Both the position numbers and the translations under genes were made by a program. This document shows positions 1-8,305 of a stretch of 33,873 nucleotides of DNA, piece after piece; the stretch's first letter is position 1; every line of letters starts with the position of its first letter. A model generated the notes under the pieces. The model did no database searches, was not told the DNA's origin, and was given only the letters and a program-made list of their open reading frames with translations. Origin of the DNA: Immundisolibacter sp. (lineage in GTDB: Bacteria > Pseudomonadota > Gammaproteobacteria > Immundisolibacterales > Immundisolibacteraceae); the NCBI RefSeq assembly GCF_041601295.1, contig NZ_JBFIII010000023.1, positions 1 to 33,873 on the forward strand, given 5' to 3'.

Positions 1-1
1 C

Positions 2-262
2 ATCAACGACTACCCGGCGGTCGCCAGCGATCCGCAGCTACAGCACAACCACATGCTGGAGTCGGTTCAGCACGCCATCCAGGGTCCACTCACCATCCCC
101 GGCATCCCGCTGCGCCTGGCCCGCACGCCCGGCGCCATACGACGCCCGCCGCCCGCGCTTGGGGAACACAGCGCTCAGATTCTGGGCGAACTGGGTTATT
201 CGGTGGACGCGATCGCGCAAATGGCGGCGGGCGGCCTGCTGGGTAACAGCCAGGCGGATTGA
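2..262 (+). CDS. CaiB/BaiF (class III) CoA-transferase, C-terminal fragment
   Basis: This is the last 86 codons of a gene whose 5' part lies before the window; the reading frame is open from base 2 to the TGA at 260-262. The visible peptide begins INDYPAVASDPQLQHNHM and contains LARTPGAIRRPPPALGEH followed by ILGELGYS. This is the typical C-terminal tail of family III CoA-transferases (formyl-CoA transferase, CaiB, succinyl-CoA:substrate transferases). The catalytic aspartate lies upstream and cannot be seen. These enzymes move CoA between a donor thioester and a carboxylic acid, often to start acid degradation. The substrate cannot be told from the tail. The next gene is on the same strand about 150 bases downstream. 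Confidence 0.85.
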   Translation: MNDYPAVASDPQLQHNHMLESVQHAIQGPLTIPGIPLRLARTPGAIRRPPPALGEHSAQILGELGYSVDAIAQMAAGGLLGNSQAD

Positions 263-410
263 GCTTACCGACCATCCAACCCAAGGAACACATTGCCGGG
301 CACGGCCGTCGTATGCCGATGGGTTTGCGATACTGCGAGCACGGCACCTGGCACGCACCTTGGCCGCGGTATGCTGCCGGATCTTCCCCCCGTCTCCGAG
401 GAAACTGAAT

Positions 411-1142
411 ATGGTGATCACCAACAAGCAGTCCGGAACCAATATTCACGAAGTCGCGGATGGCATTTACCGAATCAACACGCCGGTCTTTGCGCAAGGC
501 GGACCGGGCGACTTCTCCTACAACCAATTCCTGATCGTCGACGATGCCCCACTGCTGTTTCACACCGGGCTGCGCAAGATGTTTCCACTGGTACGCGAGG
601 CGGTTGCGAGCGTGCTGCCGGTGGAGCGGCTGCGCTTCATCGGTTTCTCGCACGTCGAGGCCGATGAGTGCGGTTCGCTGAACGAATGGCTCGCCGCGGC
701 GCCGCAGTCCGTGCCGCTGTGCGGCAAGCTGGCCGCGATGGTGTCGGTCGACGACATCGCCGATCGGCCGGCACACGCACTTGCGAATGGGGAGTCGCTC
801 TCGCTCGGCAGCCACACCGTGCGCTGGTTCGACACCCCGCACCTGCCTCACGGATGGGAATGCGGTCTGCTGATGGAGGAGAAAACGCACACCTTGTTAT
901 GCAGCGATCTGTTCGCTCAAGGTGGCGCCGAGCATCCGCCAACCACCGAGGCGGACATCCTGGGCCCGAGCGAGGCCTTCCGTCAGGTCATGGACCCGTA
1001 TGCCCACGGGCCGAACGCACGGGCCTTGCTGGAGCGGCTGGCCCTGACCAAACCGACCACGCTTGCGTGCATGCACGGCAGCACCTGGCACGGCGACGGG
1101 GCCAAGCTGTTGCGCTCGCTCGCCGATGTACTGTCGTCCTGA
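411..1142 (+). CDS. Metallo-beta-lactamase-fold protein of the oxygen-binding diiron (ODP/flavodiiron-like) type
   Basis: The protein has 243 residues and no signal peptide. I chose the ATG at 411 because GAGGAAA lies just upstream; the frame stays open further 5' but that part does not look like protein. The metal-site pattern is that of flavodiiron proteins rather than hydrolytic lactamases: HVEADE at residues 81-86 (His81, Glu83, Asp85), His144 in TPHLPHGW, Asp166 in CSDLF and His222 in CMHGSTWHG. In flavodiiron relatives this arrangement binds two irons and reacts with oxygen or nitric oxide, or senses oxygen. There is no flavodoxin domain, so a separate redox partner would be needed if it is catalytic. 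An oxygen-binding role is inferred from family motifs; a plain hydrolase remains possible. Confidence 0.8.
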   Translation: MVITNKQSGTNIHEVADGIYRINTPVFAQGGPGDFSYNQFLIVDDAPLLFHTGLRKMFPLVREAVASVLPVERLRFIGFSHVEADECGSLNEWLAAAPQSVPLCGKLAAMVSVDDIADRPAHALANGESLSLGSHTVRWFDTPHLPHGWECGLLMEEKTHTLLCSDLFAQGGAEHPPTTEADILGPSEAFRQVMDPYAHGPNARALLERLALTKPTTLACMHGSTWHGDGAKLLRSLADVLSS

Positions 1143-1261
1143 CTCTCTTGGCCTGCAACGCGCTTCAGCATCCGCAATGCCCGTAACCTGAATCGGGCCC
1201 GGCGACACCGGGCCGTTCGGGGTGCTAGTCTGAGGGCAGGTTCTGCCAACAGGAATGCACC

Positions 1262-2179
1262 ATGAACAAACACACGCTAGCGCTGATCTTTTTCTCATTC
1301 GTTCTTGGCGGCTGTGGGTCGGAGCAAGAGGCCAGCACCCCGCCGCCACCTGCCCCCGCCAGCGAACCCGAGGCGACAGCAATCCCGGTCCCCGCCCCGG
1401 CGCCCAGCACCAGTGAATTATTCGATCGCGCGATTGCCGGCGACTGGCGCGACCCGGCCAACGTGGCCCGCGACGTGTGGCGTCACCCCAAGAAAACGCT
1501 GGAGTTCTTTGGCGTTTCCGCCGATCAGCGGGTGCTCGAAATCTACCCCGGTCGCGGCTGGTATACGGAAATCCTGGTGCCGTTCTTGCGTGAGCGAGGC
1601 CATTACCTCGGGGCCAACGTCGACCCCGCCACGGCCCCCAACGAGCGCGTCAAAACCTACCTCACTGAACAGAACGCCGATCTGAGCGCCAAGTTGGCCG
1701 CCCACCCCGAGGTATACGACAAGGCCCAGCTGCGACAGATCGATCCGGCCAATCCGGCCTTCGGCGACCCCGGCTCGGTCGACGCCGTACTCACCTTCCG
1801 CAACGTCCATAACTGGATGATGGGTGGCCACGCCGACATCATGTTCAAGGGCTTCTATGAGGTGCTCAAACCCGGTGGCGTGCTGGGCGTAGTGGAACAC
1901 CGCGCGGCCGGCGACGTGCCGGCCGCAGACAAGTCCGGCTACGTCGGCCAGGACCAGGTCATCGCCATGGCCAAGGCGGCCGGCTTTGAGTTCGAGGAAA
2001 GCAGCGAGATCAACGCCAACCCGGCGGATACCAAGGACCACGAAGCCGGCGTGTGGAGCCTGCCGCCATCCTTGCGCCTGGGCGACAAGGACCGAGCGAA
2101 GTACGAGGCCATTGGCGAATCCGACCGCATGACACTGCGCTTTCGCAAGCCGGTGGTGGTCTCCCCGGCAGCCCCGTAG
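1262..2179 (+). CDS. Predicted lipoprotein with a class I SAM-methyltransferase fold (COG4798-like)
   Basis: The protein has 305 residues. The N-terminus is a lipoprotein signal: Lys at position 3, a hydrophobic stretch and the lipobox LGGC with Cys18. A linker rich in Pro, Ala and Glu follows (about residues 24-50). The rest is a Rossmann methyltransferase domain: LEIYPGRGW at 92-100 (motif I), LTFRNVHNW near 177-185 and LKPGGVLGVVEHR at 202-214. It resembles the COG4798 group of predicted methyltransferases, many of which have export signals. Gly follows Cys18, which by the usual +2 rule points to the outer membrane. SAM is not known to be available there, so activity and substrate are uncertain. 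A GGCCCGG/CCGGGCC hairpin (1196-1214) lies upstream and may end the preceding gene's transcript. Confidence 0.8.
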   Translation: MNKHTLALIFFSFVLGGCGSEQEASTPPPPAPASEPEATAIPVPAPAPSTSELFDRAIAGDWRDPANVARDVWRHPKKTLEFFGVSADQRVLEIYPGRGWYTEILVPFLRERGHYLGANVDPATAPNERVKTYLTEQNADLSAKLAAHPEVYDKAQLRQIDPANPAFGDPGSVDAVLTFRNVHNWMMGGHADIMFKGFYEVLKPGGVLGVVEHRAAGDVPAADKSGYVGQDQVIAMAKAAGFEFEESSEINANPADTKDHEAGVWSLPPSLRLGDKDRAKYEAIGESDRMTLRFRKPVVVSPAAP

Positions 2180-2249
2180 CCCTGTTGAGCACAGAGTATC
2201 AGCGGCGCTCCTGATCCAGCATACTTGGGGCTCTACGCTGCGGACTCGA

Positions 2250-3626
2250 TTACCGTCGCCGCCACTGAGTGCCGTTGCCGCCGTCTTCAAGCACGATGCC
2301 GGCCGCCGCCAGTTCGCTGCGGAGGGCGTCGGCGCGGGCGAAGTCGCGCCCCTTGCGGGCCTCGATGCGCGCCTGCACCAGGGCATCGATTTCCGCGTCA
2401 GTCGGCCCGTCGCTGCCGACGGCGCCTTTCAGAAATGCCTGCGGGTCGTCCTGCAGCAGGCCGAGCACCCCGCCCAGATGTCGCAAGGTCGCCGCCAGGC
2501 GGGCCACCGTGGCCGGCTCCTGCGCGCGGTTCAGCTCCCGCACCAGGTCGAACAACACGGCAACGGCGTCCGGCGTGTTGAAGTCGTCCTGCATGGCGGC
2601 ATCGAAGCGCGCCACGTAGCCGTCATCCAGACCCGCATCGCCCGCCATGCCGGCCTTGGCCAGCGCCAGATAGCAGCGGGTCAGGCCCTCGCGGGCGGCG
2701 TCGAGCGCGGCATCCGAATAATTCAGCGCACTGCGGTAGTGGCTGCCTAGCAGAAAGAAGCGCAGCACTTCCGGCTGGTAGCGGGCCAATACTTCGCGGA
2801 TGGTGAAGAAATTGCCCAGCGATTTGGACATCTTCTCGTCGTCGATGCGCACGAAGCCGTTATGCATCCACACGTTGACGTAAGGCTCGCCGGTGGCCGC
2901 CTCGGACTGGGCAATTTCGTTCTCGTGGTGCGGAAAGACCAAGTCATGCCCACCGCCGTGGATGTCGAAGTGCGCGCCCAGGCAGGCGGTGGACATGGCC
3001 GAGCACTCGATGTGCCAGCCGGGCCGCCCCTGACCCCAGGGCGAGGGCCAGGCCGGCTCGCCGGGCTTGGCCGACTTCCACAGGGCAAAGTCGAGCGGGT
3101 CGGCCTTGGCCTCGTTGATGTCCACCCGCGCGCCGGCACGCAGGTCTTCCATGACCCGCTGCGACAAACGTCCGTAGCCGTCAAAGCGCTGCACAGCGTA
3201 GTACACGTCGCCGTTGTCGGCGGCGTAGGCGTAGCCCTTGTCGATGAGGGTTTCGATCATCCGCACGATGCCGCCAATGTGCTCGCTGGCGCGCGGTTCC
3301 TGGTCCGGCGGCTGCACGCCCAGACGCACGAGATCCTCGTGCATGGCGGCGATGTAGCGCTCGGTCAGCGCCGTGGTGGTCTCGTTGTTTTCGGCCGCGC
3401 GTCGAATGATCTTGTCGTCGATGTCGGTGATGTTGCGCACGTACTGCACGCTGAGCCCCGAGTGACGCAGGTAGCGCACCACCATGTCGAATACCACGAA
3501 CACCCGGGCGTGACCGACGTGGCAATAGTCGTACACCGTGGCGCCGCACACGTACATGCGCACGGTGCCGGGCTGCAGGGGCCGCAGCGGCTGTTTATCG
3601 TGGGTAAGGGTGTTGTGGATGAGCAT
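2250..3626 (-). CDS. cysS: Cysteinyl-tRNA synthetase
   Basis: This class I aminoacyl-tRNA synthetase charges tRNA-Cys in the cytoplasm. It has 458 residues, close to the E. coli enzyme (461). The N-terminus MLIHNTLTHDKQPL is typical, so the ATG at 3626 is the start; the frame is open further upstream but would run into the divergent cyclophilin gene. Visible motifs are MYVCGATVYD with the zinc ligand Cys27, the HIGH-type HVGH at 36-39, zinc ligands Cys208, His233 and Glu237, and KMSKS at 265-269. It is transcribed away from the cyclophilin-lpxH pair, the same neighbourhood as in E. coli and pseudomonads. A TATCAT-like -10 can be read on the minus strand at 3661-3656, which would give a leader of about 23 bases. 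Confidence 0.97.
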   Translation of the reverse strand: MLIHNTLTHDKQPLRPLQPGTVRMYVCGATVYDYCHVGHARVFVVFDMVVRYLRHSGLSVQYVRNITDIDDKIIRRAAENNETTTALTERYIAAMHEDLVRLGVQPPDQEPRASEHIGGIVRMIETLIDKGYAYAADNGDVYYAVQRFDGYGRLSQRVMEDLRAGARVDINEAKADPLDFALWKSAKPGEPAWPSPWGQGRPGWHIECSAMSTACLGAHFDIHGGGHDLVFPHHENEIAQSEAATGEPYVNVWMHNGFVRIDDEKMSKSLGNFFTIREVLARYQPEVLRFFLLGSHYRSALNYSDAALDAAREGLTRCYLALAKAGMAGDAGLDDGYVARFDAAMQDDFNTPDAVAVLFDLVRELNRAQEPATVARLAATLRHLGGVLGLLQDDPQAFLKGAVGSDGPTDAEIDALVQARIEARKGRDFARADALRSELAAAGIVLEDGGNGTQWRRR

Positions 3627-3655
3627 GCAGGAGCCTTCGCGAAGTGTGGCGCGGA

Positions 3656-3710
3656 ATGATACAGGCTGGTCCTGTCCGCCCCGAGACCGGTCACCGCAGC
3701 GTGTTAGAGT
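3656..3710. promoter_or_regulatory. Divergent promoter region cysS / cyclophilin
   Basis: The 115 bases between the cysS start (3626) and the cyclophilin start (3742) must drive both genes. On the minus strand a -10-like TATCAT lies at 3661-3656. On the plus strand a -10-like TAGAGT lies at 3705-3710. Neither has a good TTGACA partner at the right distance, so both assignments are tentative. Confidence 0.35.
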
Positions 3711-3741
3711 GGTGCCCCCTTTACTTACCCCGCCGCGTGCC

Positions 3742-4332
3742 ATGCTGTTACGCCTGCTCCTGTCAGTGGTGCTTGGTCTGCTGCCGCTCGGTGCCTCTAC
3801 CCAGGAAATTTCCCCCATGCCGGTTACCGTCGTACTCGAAACCAGCCTCGGCAGCATCAGCATCGAGCTGTACCCCGACAAGGCACCCGAGACGGTGGCC
3901 AACTTCACCGATTACGTGCGGGCCGGCCACTACAACGGCACCGTGTTCCATCGCGTGATTCCCGGTTTCATGGCCCAGGGCGGTGGCTTTACCGCCGATC
4001 TGCAGCAAAAGCCGACCAACGCGACGATTCCGAACGAGGCCGATAACGGCCTGCTGAACCTGCGCGGCACCATCGCCATGGCGCGCACCGCTGACCCGCA
4101 CTCGGCCAGTGGCCAGTTTTTCATCAACCTGGCCGACAACGCCTTTCTGAACTTCACCGCCCCGACGCGTCAGGGCTGGGGCTACGCGGTGTTCGGCAAG
4201 GTAACGGCCGGCATGGACGTGGTGGACGCCATGGCCGCCGTGCCGACTGGTGCCTCCGGGCCATTCGGCTCGGACGTTCCCAAGCAGGCCATCATCATCG
4301 AGTCGGCCAAGGTGCTCGCAGCCGGCGAGTAG
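3742..4332 (+). CDS. Cyclophilin-type peptidyl-prolyl cis-trans isomerase (PpiA/PpiB family)
   Basis: The enzyme speeds cis-trans isomerisation of X-Pro bonds. Read from 3742 the product has 196 residues and starts with an apparent signal peptide (MLLRLLLSVVLGLLPL, then GAS-TQ), implying a periplasmic PpiA-like protein. The cyclophilin domain begins at MPVTVVLETSLG. It contains FHRVIPGFMAQGG with the catalytic Arg, GTIAMART and SGQFFINL. A second in-frame ATG at 3817 is preceded by AGGAA (3803-3807) at good spacing and would give a 171-residue cytoplasmic PpiB-like form. No ribosome binding site is visible before 3742. The cysS-ppiB-lpxH order favours PpiB by synteny, while the leader favours export. 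lpxH follows after 13 bases, so they are probably co-transcribed. Confidence 0.93.
   Translation: MLLRLLLSVVLGLLPLGASTQEISPMPVTVVLETSLGSISIELYPDKAPETVANFTDYVRAGHYNGTVFHRVIPGFMAQGGGFTADLQQKPTNATIPNEADNGLLNLRGTIAMARTADPHSASGQFFINLADNAFLNFTAPTRQGWGYAVFGKVTAGMDVVDAMAAVPTGASGPFGSDVPKQAIIIESAKVLAAGE
3803..3819 (+). promoter_or_regulatory. Internal ribosome binding site and alternative start in the cyclophilin gene
   Basis: AGGAA at 3803-3807 sits 9 bases before an in-frame ATG at 3817. This is better placed than anything before the upstream ATG at 3742, and it falls exactly where the signal peptide ends and the mature domain begins. Confidence 0.4.
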
Positions 4333-4345
4333 GCGCGGAGCGCCT

Positions 4346-5080
4346 ATGCCGCTGCGTATCTTCATCGCCGACCTGCACCTGCGCGCCGATATGCCGCAGG
4401 GCTTGGCGCTGTTTGCCGATTTTCTCCAACACTTCGGGACTGACAGCGAGCTGTACGTGCTCGGTGATCTGTTCGATCTGTGGCTGGGCGACGATCTGGA
4501 CCTGCCGCGCTACGCGTCGGTAACCGAGGCCTTGGGAGCTTATGCCAAACGCGGCGGCCGCACGCTGCTGATGGTGGGCAACCACGATTTTCTGCTCGGC
4601 GAGGGTTTTTTCAGTGCCAGTGGCGCGCTACCCCTGGCGGACCCGTACCTCCTTGAACACGCTGGCCGGCGTCTGTTGCTGACGCACGGAGACGCCCTGT
4701 GCACAGCCGATGTGGATTACCAGGCGTTTCGGGCCCGCATTCGGGCGCCGGCTTTCGTGGCCGAGTTTCTGGCCATGCCGGCCGAGCGTCGCCAGGCAAT
4801 GGCCAGCGAATTCCAGGAAGGTAGCCGGAGCGCCACGGCACAAAAGGACGCGACCGTAATGCAGGTCGATGCGGTGGCCGCCGATGCCGCGCTTCGCGAC
4901 TCCGGCGCCGACATTCTGCTGCACGGCCATACCCATCGGCCGGGTGTGCATCGCCTGCCCATGGGTCGACGTGTGGTGCTTGGTCCGTGGCACGGGCGGG
5001 AAAGCGCACTGGTATGGCCACCCGGCGAGCCGCCCCGGATGATCAATATGGACTGCGACGCCGCCGAATTGGGCGCCTGA
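4346..5080 (+). CDS. lpxH: UDP-2,3-diacylglucosamine diphosphatase (lipid A biosynthesis)
   Basis: LpxH hydrolyses UDP-2,3-diacylglucosamine to lipid X and UMP at the inner face of the cytoplasmic membrane, the fourth step of lipid A synthesis. The product has 244 residues (E. coli 240). The calcineurin-like metal motifs are all present: Asp9 and His11 (IADLHL), GDLFDLWLGDD near 40-50 with Asp41, Asn79-His80 in GNHDFLLG, LTHGDAL near 112-118, and HGHTHRPGVH near residue 195. The start at 4346 gives the standard N-terminus MPLRIFIADLHL, with GGAG just upstream. It follows the cyclophilin gene by 13 bases and converges on secF with 27 bases between. Its presence confirms a Gram-negative lipopolysaccharide-making host. 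Confidence 0.96.
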   Translation: MPLRIFIADLHLRADMPQGLALFADFLQHFGTDSELYVLGDLFDLWLGDDLDLPRYASVTEALGAYAKRGGRTLLMVGNHDFLLGEGFFSASGALPLADPYLLEHAGRRLLLTHGDALCTADVDYQAFRARIRAPAFVAEFLAMPAERRQAMASEFQEGSRSATAQKDATVMQVDAVAADAALRDSGADILLHGHTHRPGVHRLPMGRRVVLGPWHGRESALVWPPGEPPRMINMDCDAAELGA

Positions 5081-5107
5081 GGAATGCGACGACGGCTCAG
5101 CGACGAC

Positions 5108-6034
5108 TCAAGGTGTCGTGTGAGCGCCTTCCTTGGCCGGTATCAGCATGTCCTTGGCCGACAAGCCGGTGGGTAGCAGCGACCAGCTCGCCACATAGAT
5201 GGTGGAGTAGGCGCCCGCCACCACGCCGATCAACATCGCCAGCGAGAAACTGTGGATGGCATCGCCCCCAAACAGCACCAACGGCAGCAGCGCCAGCACC
5301 ACAGTCGCGGTGGTGGCAATGGTCCGGGTCATGGTTTCGTTGACCGAGCGGTTGATGATTTCGCGGGTACTGGCCTTGCGCATGCGCGGGAAGTTCTCGC
5401 GGATACGATCGTAAATGACCACCGTGTCGTTGATGGAATAGCCAATCACGGTCAGCACCGCCGCCACCACGGTCAGATCGAACTCCAGCCCGATCAGCGA
5501 GCAGAAGCCCACGGTAACGATGGCGTCGTGACCCAGCGACACAATGGCGCCGATGGCAAAGCGGTACTCGAAGCGGAACGCCACGTAGGCACCAATGGCC
5601 AACAGCGCGTAAAGCAAAGCCAGCGCGGCACTGGTTACCAGCTCCTCGCCGACCTGCGGCCCGACGAACTCCACCCGCTGCAGCGTGACCTTGCCCAGAT
5701 CCGCGCCGTGCAGCGCGTCCAGGACACGGCTGCTGATCTCGCCCGTCGAGCCGACAATGTTGCCTGGAATCCTTACCAGCACTTCGCTCCGGGTGCCGAA
5801 ATACTGCACCACGGCGCCTTTGAGACCACGCGCCATGAGGCCCGCTTCAACCGCCTGCAGTTCCACCGGCGCCGGGTATTGCACCTCGACCAGCGTGCCG
5901 CCGGTGAAGTCGATGCCGAAATTGAGCCCACGCACCGCGAGCGAAAGGATCGACACCAGAATCAGCACGCCTGACAGGGCCAGCATGACCGGCGCATAGC
6001 GCATGAAATCGACCTTGAACTGCGGCTCGGCCAT
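5108..6034 (-). CDS. secF: Protein translocase subunit SecF
   Basis: SecF pairs with SecD in the inner membrane and uses the proton-motive force to pull exported proteins through SecYEG. The product has 308 residues. It starts MAEPQFKVDFM, with a first membrane helix at about 14-34, then GLNFGIDFTGGT, the family signature opening the periplasmic domain. Near residues 197-212 is GYSINDTVVIYDRIRE, the conserved charged helix of the C-terminal membrane part. The ATG at 6034 lies 4 bases beyond the secD stop and has AGGA immediately before it, showing translational coupling. It is the last gene of the queA-tgt-yajC-secD-secF series. Confidence 0.97.
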   Translation of the reverse strand: MAEPQFKVDFMRYAPVMLALSGVLILVSILSLAVRGLNFGIDFTGGTLVEVQYPAPVELQAVEAGLMARGLKGAVVQYFGTRSEVLVRIPGNIVGSTGEISSRVLDALHGADLGKVTLQRVEFVGPQVGEELVTSAALALLYALLAIGAYVAFRFEYRFAIGAIVSLGHDAIVTVGFCSLIGLEFDLTVVAAVLTVIGYSINDTVVIYDRIRENFPRMRKASTREIINRSVNETMTRTIATTATVVLALLPLVLFGGDAIHSFSLAMLIGVVAGAYSTIYVASWSLLPTGLSAKDMLIPAKEGAHTTP

Positions 6035-6038
6035 CGTC

Positions 6039-7910
6039 CTAACTCCGGGCAATGGCCGTGGCGCGCCGGCCACGGGGCTGAATAAGGTTGACCATGGCAC
6101 GGGTCACCAGCACCGCGGTGAACATGGTGGTGACGATGCCGATCGACAGCGTCACGGCAAAGCCCTTGACCGGGCCGCTGCCAAAAATGAACAGCAACAG
6201 GCCGGCGAGCAGCGTGGTGACGTTGGCGTCCAAAATGGTGCCGAACGCCCGCTCATAACCAGACGCAATGCTGGCCTGCGGCGAATTGCCGTTACGCCGC
6301 TCCTCGCGGATGCGCTCGTTGATCAGTACGTTGGCGTCGACCGCCATGCCGAGCGTCAGCACGATGCCGGCAATACCCGGCAGCGTCAGCGTCGCCTGCA
6401 ACAGCGACATGACAGCAAGGATCAGCACCACATTGCCGGCCAGGGCGATATTGGCAATCATGCCCAGGGTGCGGTAGCGAATGGCCATGAACAGCACCAC
6501 CAGCAGTAGAGCCGCCTGCACCGCGCGCACGCCCTTTTCGATGTTCTCCTTGCCCAGGCTCGGGCCGACGGTACGCTCCTCGACGATGCTCAGCGGCGCC
6601 GCCAGTGCGCCGGCCCGCAGCAACAGCGCCAGATTGCGGGCCTCGGTGGCGCTTTCCATGCCGGTGATCTGGAAACGGCGGCCAAGACGATCCTGGATCA
6701 CTGGCGCGGTGATGACTTCCTCGCTGCGACTGGTGCGCCGCACGCTCCTGCCATCCGGCTGGCGCACGGTTTCGGATTTTTGTTCGATGAACACCACTGC
6801 CAGCCGGCGCCCGATATTGTCGCCTGTGACGCGCTCGAAGATGCCGGCACCGCGTCCATCAAGCGACACGTGGACCACCGCGCCGCCGCTTTGTTGGTCA
6901 AAGCCCGAGGACGCATCGGTGATGTACTCGCCGGTCAGAATGGCGCGGTCCTTGATCAATATCTGTCCGCGATCGCGCATGCGATACAGGCGCGATCCGG
7001 GCGGCAGGCGCCCGGCCAGCGCGGCGTCGAGGTCGTGCTCCTCGTCCACCAGCTTGAATTCCAGGGTTGCGGTGGCACCGAGGACTTCCTTGGCGCGAGC
7101 CGTGTCCTGCACGCCCGGCAGCTGCACGATGATGCGACTGTTGCCCTGCTGCTGCACCACCGGCTCGGCGACACCGAGCTCGTTTACGCGGTTGCGCAGG
7201 GTGGTGATGTTCTGCTGCAACGCCAGTCGGCCCACTTCGAGGCGATAAGCGTCGCCCAGGCGGCCGATCAGGCGGTGGCTGTCATCGGCCGACGCCTCCA
7301 CCAGCAACTCCGGATGGGACCGCGCGATCAGCGCCTCAGCCTTGTCCATATCGCCAGCCGCGCGCATGCGCAGGTCGATACCCGTTTGCTCGCCGTCCGT
7401 GAAGCGCCGCACCCATTCGTAGCGCAGCTTATCCTCGCGCAGCAGCTGACGCAGGTCATCGACCAGGCGGTCCTCGGCAGCACGCACCGCGGCCGCGGTG
7501 TCGACTTCCAGCAGAAAGTGCACGCCGCCACGCAGGTCCAAGCCCAGGAACATCGGCTGCGCATGCAGGGCGGTGAGCCACTGCGGCGACGCCGGCACCA
7601 AATTCAAGGCAACTGTGAAATCCTCGCCGAGCTTCTCGCGCAGCGTGTCCTGCGCCCGCAACTGCTCGTTGGTGTCCGCAAAGCGCACCGTCAGACTCTC
7701 GGGCGTCAGCGTCGACCCCAGGTGAGGCACACCACCGGCCTTGAGCGCGGCGGTGACCTGATCGGCGGTGGCGGCGTCCATGCCACGCCCGCGCAGGCCG
7801 GATATCTGCAATGCCGGATCGGTGCCGTACAGGTTAGGCAGCGCGAACAGGCCACCCAACAGCAGTACGAGCGCAATCAGCAGGTTCTTCCACCAGGCGT
7901 AATGATTCAT
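6039..7910 (-). CDS. secD: Protein translocase subunit SecD
   Basis: SecD has 623 residues, near the E. coli length (615). The N-terminus MNHYAWWKNLL leads into the first membrane helix (about 9-26). The large periplasmic region opens with LGLDLRGGVHF at 122-132, the SecD signature. The C-terminal membrane domain carries TLGMAVDANVLINERI, which holds the conserved proton-path aspartate and the helix shared with SecF and RND transporters. It lies 10 bases after yajC and 4 bases before secF. Nothing is truncated or unusual. Confidence 0.98.
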   Translation of the reverse strand: MNHYAWWKNLLIALVLLLGGLFALPNLYGTDPALQISGLRGRGMDAATADQVTAALKAGGVPHLGSTLTPESLTVRFADTNEQLRAQDTLREKLGEDFTVALNLVPASPQWLTALHAQPMFLGLDLRGGVHFLLEVDTAAAVRAAEDRLVDDLRQLLREDKLRYEWVRRFTDGEQTGIDLRMRAAGDMDKAEALIARSHPELLVEASADDSHRLIGRLGDAYRLEVGRLALQQNITTLRNRVNELGVAEPVVQQQGNSRIIVQLPGVQDTARAKEVLGATATLEFKLVDEEHDLDAALAGRLPPGSRLYRMRDRGQILIKDRAILTGEYITDASSGFDQQSGGAVVHVSLDGRGAGIFERVTGDNIGRRLAVVFIEQKSETVRQPDGRSVRRTSRSEEVITAPVIQDRLGRRFQITGMESATEARNLALLLRAGALAAPLSIVEERTVGPSLGKENIEKGVRAVQAALLLVVLFMAIRYRTLGMIANIALAGNVVLILAVMSLLQATLTLPGIAGIVLTLGMAVDANVLINERIREERRNGNSPQASIASGYERAFGTILDANVTTLLAGLLLFIFGSGPVKGFAVTLSIGIVTTMFTAVLVTRAMVNLIQPRGRRATAIARS

Positions 7911-7920
7911 TCCAGGTCGC

Positions 7921-8250
7921 TCAAAGGGCCTTCAAGGTCCCTTTGGGCAACAGCTGGCCGACCGCCTGCTTCTGCACCTTGACCTCAACGCCATCGGCGA
8001 TTTCGACCGCCAGGTACTGATCGGTAACGCGCACCACGCGTCCGGCGAGGCCACCGGCCACCACCACTTCATCGCCGGCCTTGATCTCGCTGATCATCTT
8101 GCGTTGTTCCTTCTGCCGTTTCATCTGCGGCCGGATCATCATCAGGTAAAACACAACAAACAGCGCCAGCACGAAGAACATGCTCTCGAAACCCGGCGCG
8201 GCTGCGGCGGGCGCCGTCTCGGCAAAGGCATCCTTGATCAGCATCGACAT
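7921..8250 (-). CDS. yajC: Preprotein translocase subunit YajC
   Basis: YajC has 109 residues and is a single-span inner membrane partner of SecDF and YidC. The helix lies at about residues 22-39 (FESMFFVLALFVVFYL), followed by MIRPQMKRQKEQRKM and the cytoplasmic GDEVVVAGGLAGRV domain typical of the family. I took the ATG at 8250 (MSMLIKDAF) because GGGGAA lies just upstream; the second Met two codons later is an alternative. It is between tgt (55 bases) and secD (10 bases), the usual operon order. Confidence 0.96.
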   Translation of the reverse strand: MSMLIKDAFAETAPAAAAPGFESMFFVLALFVVFYLMMIRPQMKRQKEQRKMISEIKAGDEVVVAGGLAGRVVRVTDQYLAVEIADGVEVKVQKQAVGQLLPKGTLKAL

Positions 8251-8305
8251 GGGTAATTCCCCAGCAAAAAAACGCGGTGGCGGGCGATTGGAAAATGGCG
8301 GCGGA

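Noticed and set aside
3627..3908. In-frame N-terminal extension of cysS
   Set aside because: It overlaps the divergent cyclophilin gene and the normal CysS N-terminus starts at 3626.
6780..7982. 400-codon plus-strand frame over secD
   Set aside because: Antisense shadow of secD, rich in Gln, His and Arg, as expected from reverse-frame GC-rich DNA.
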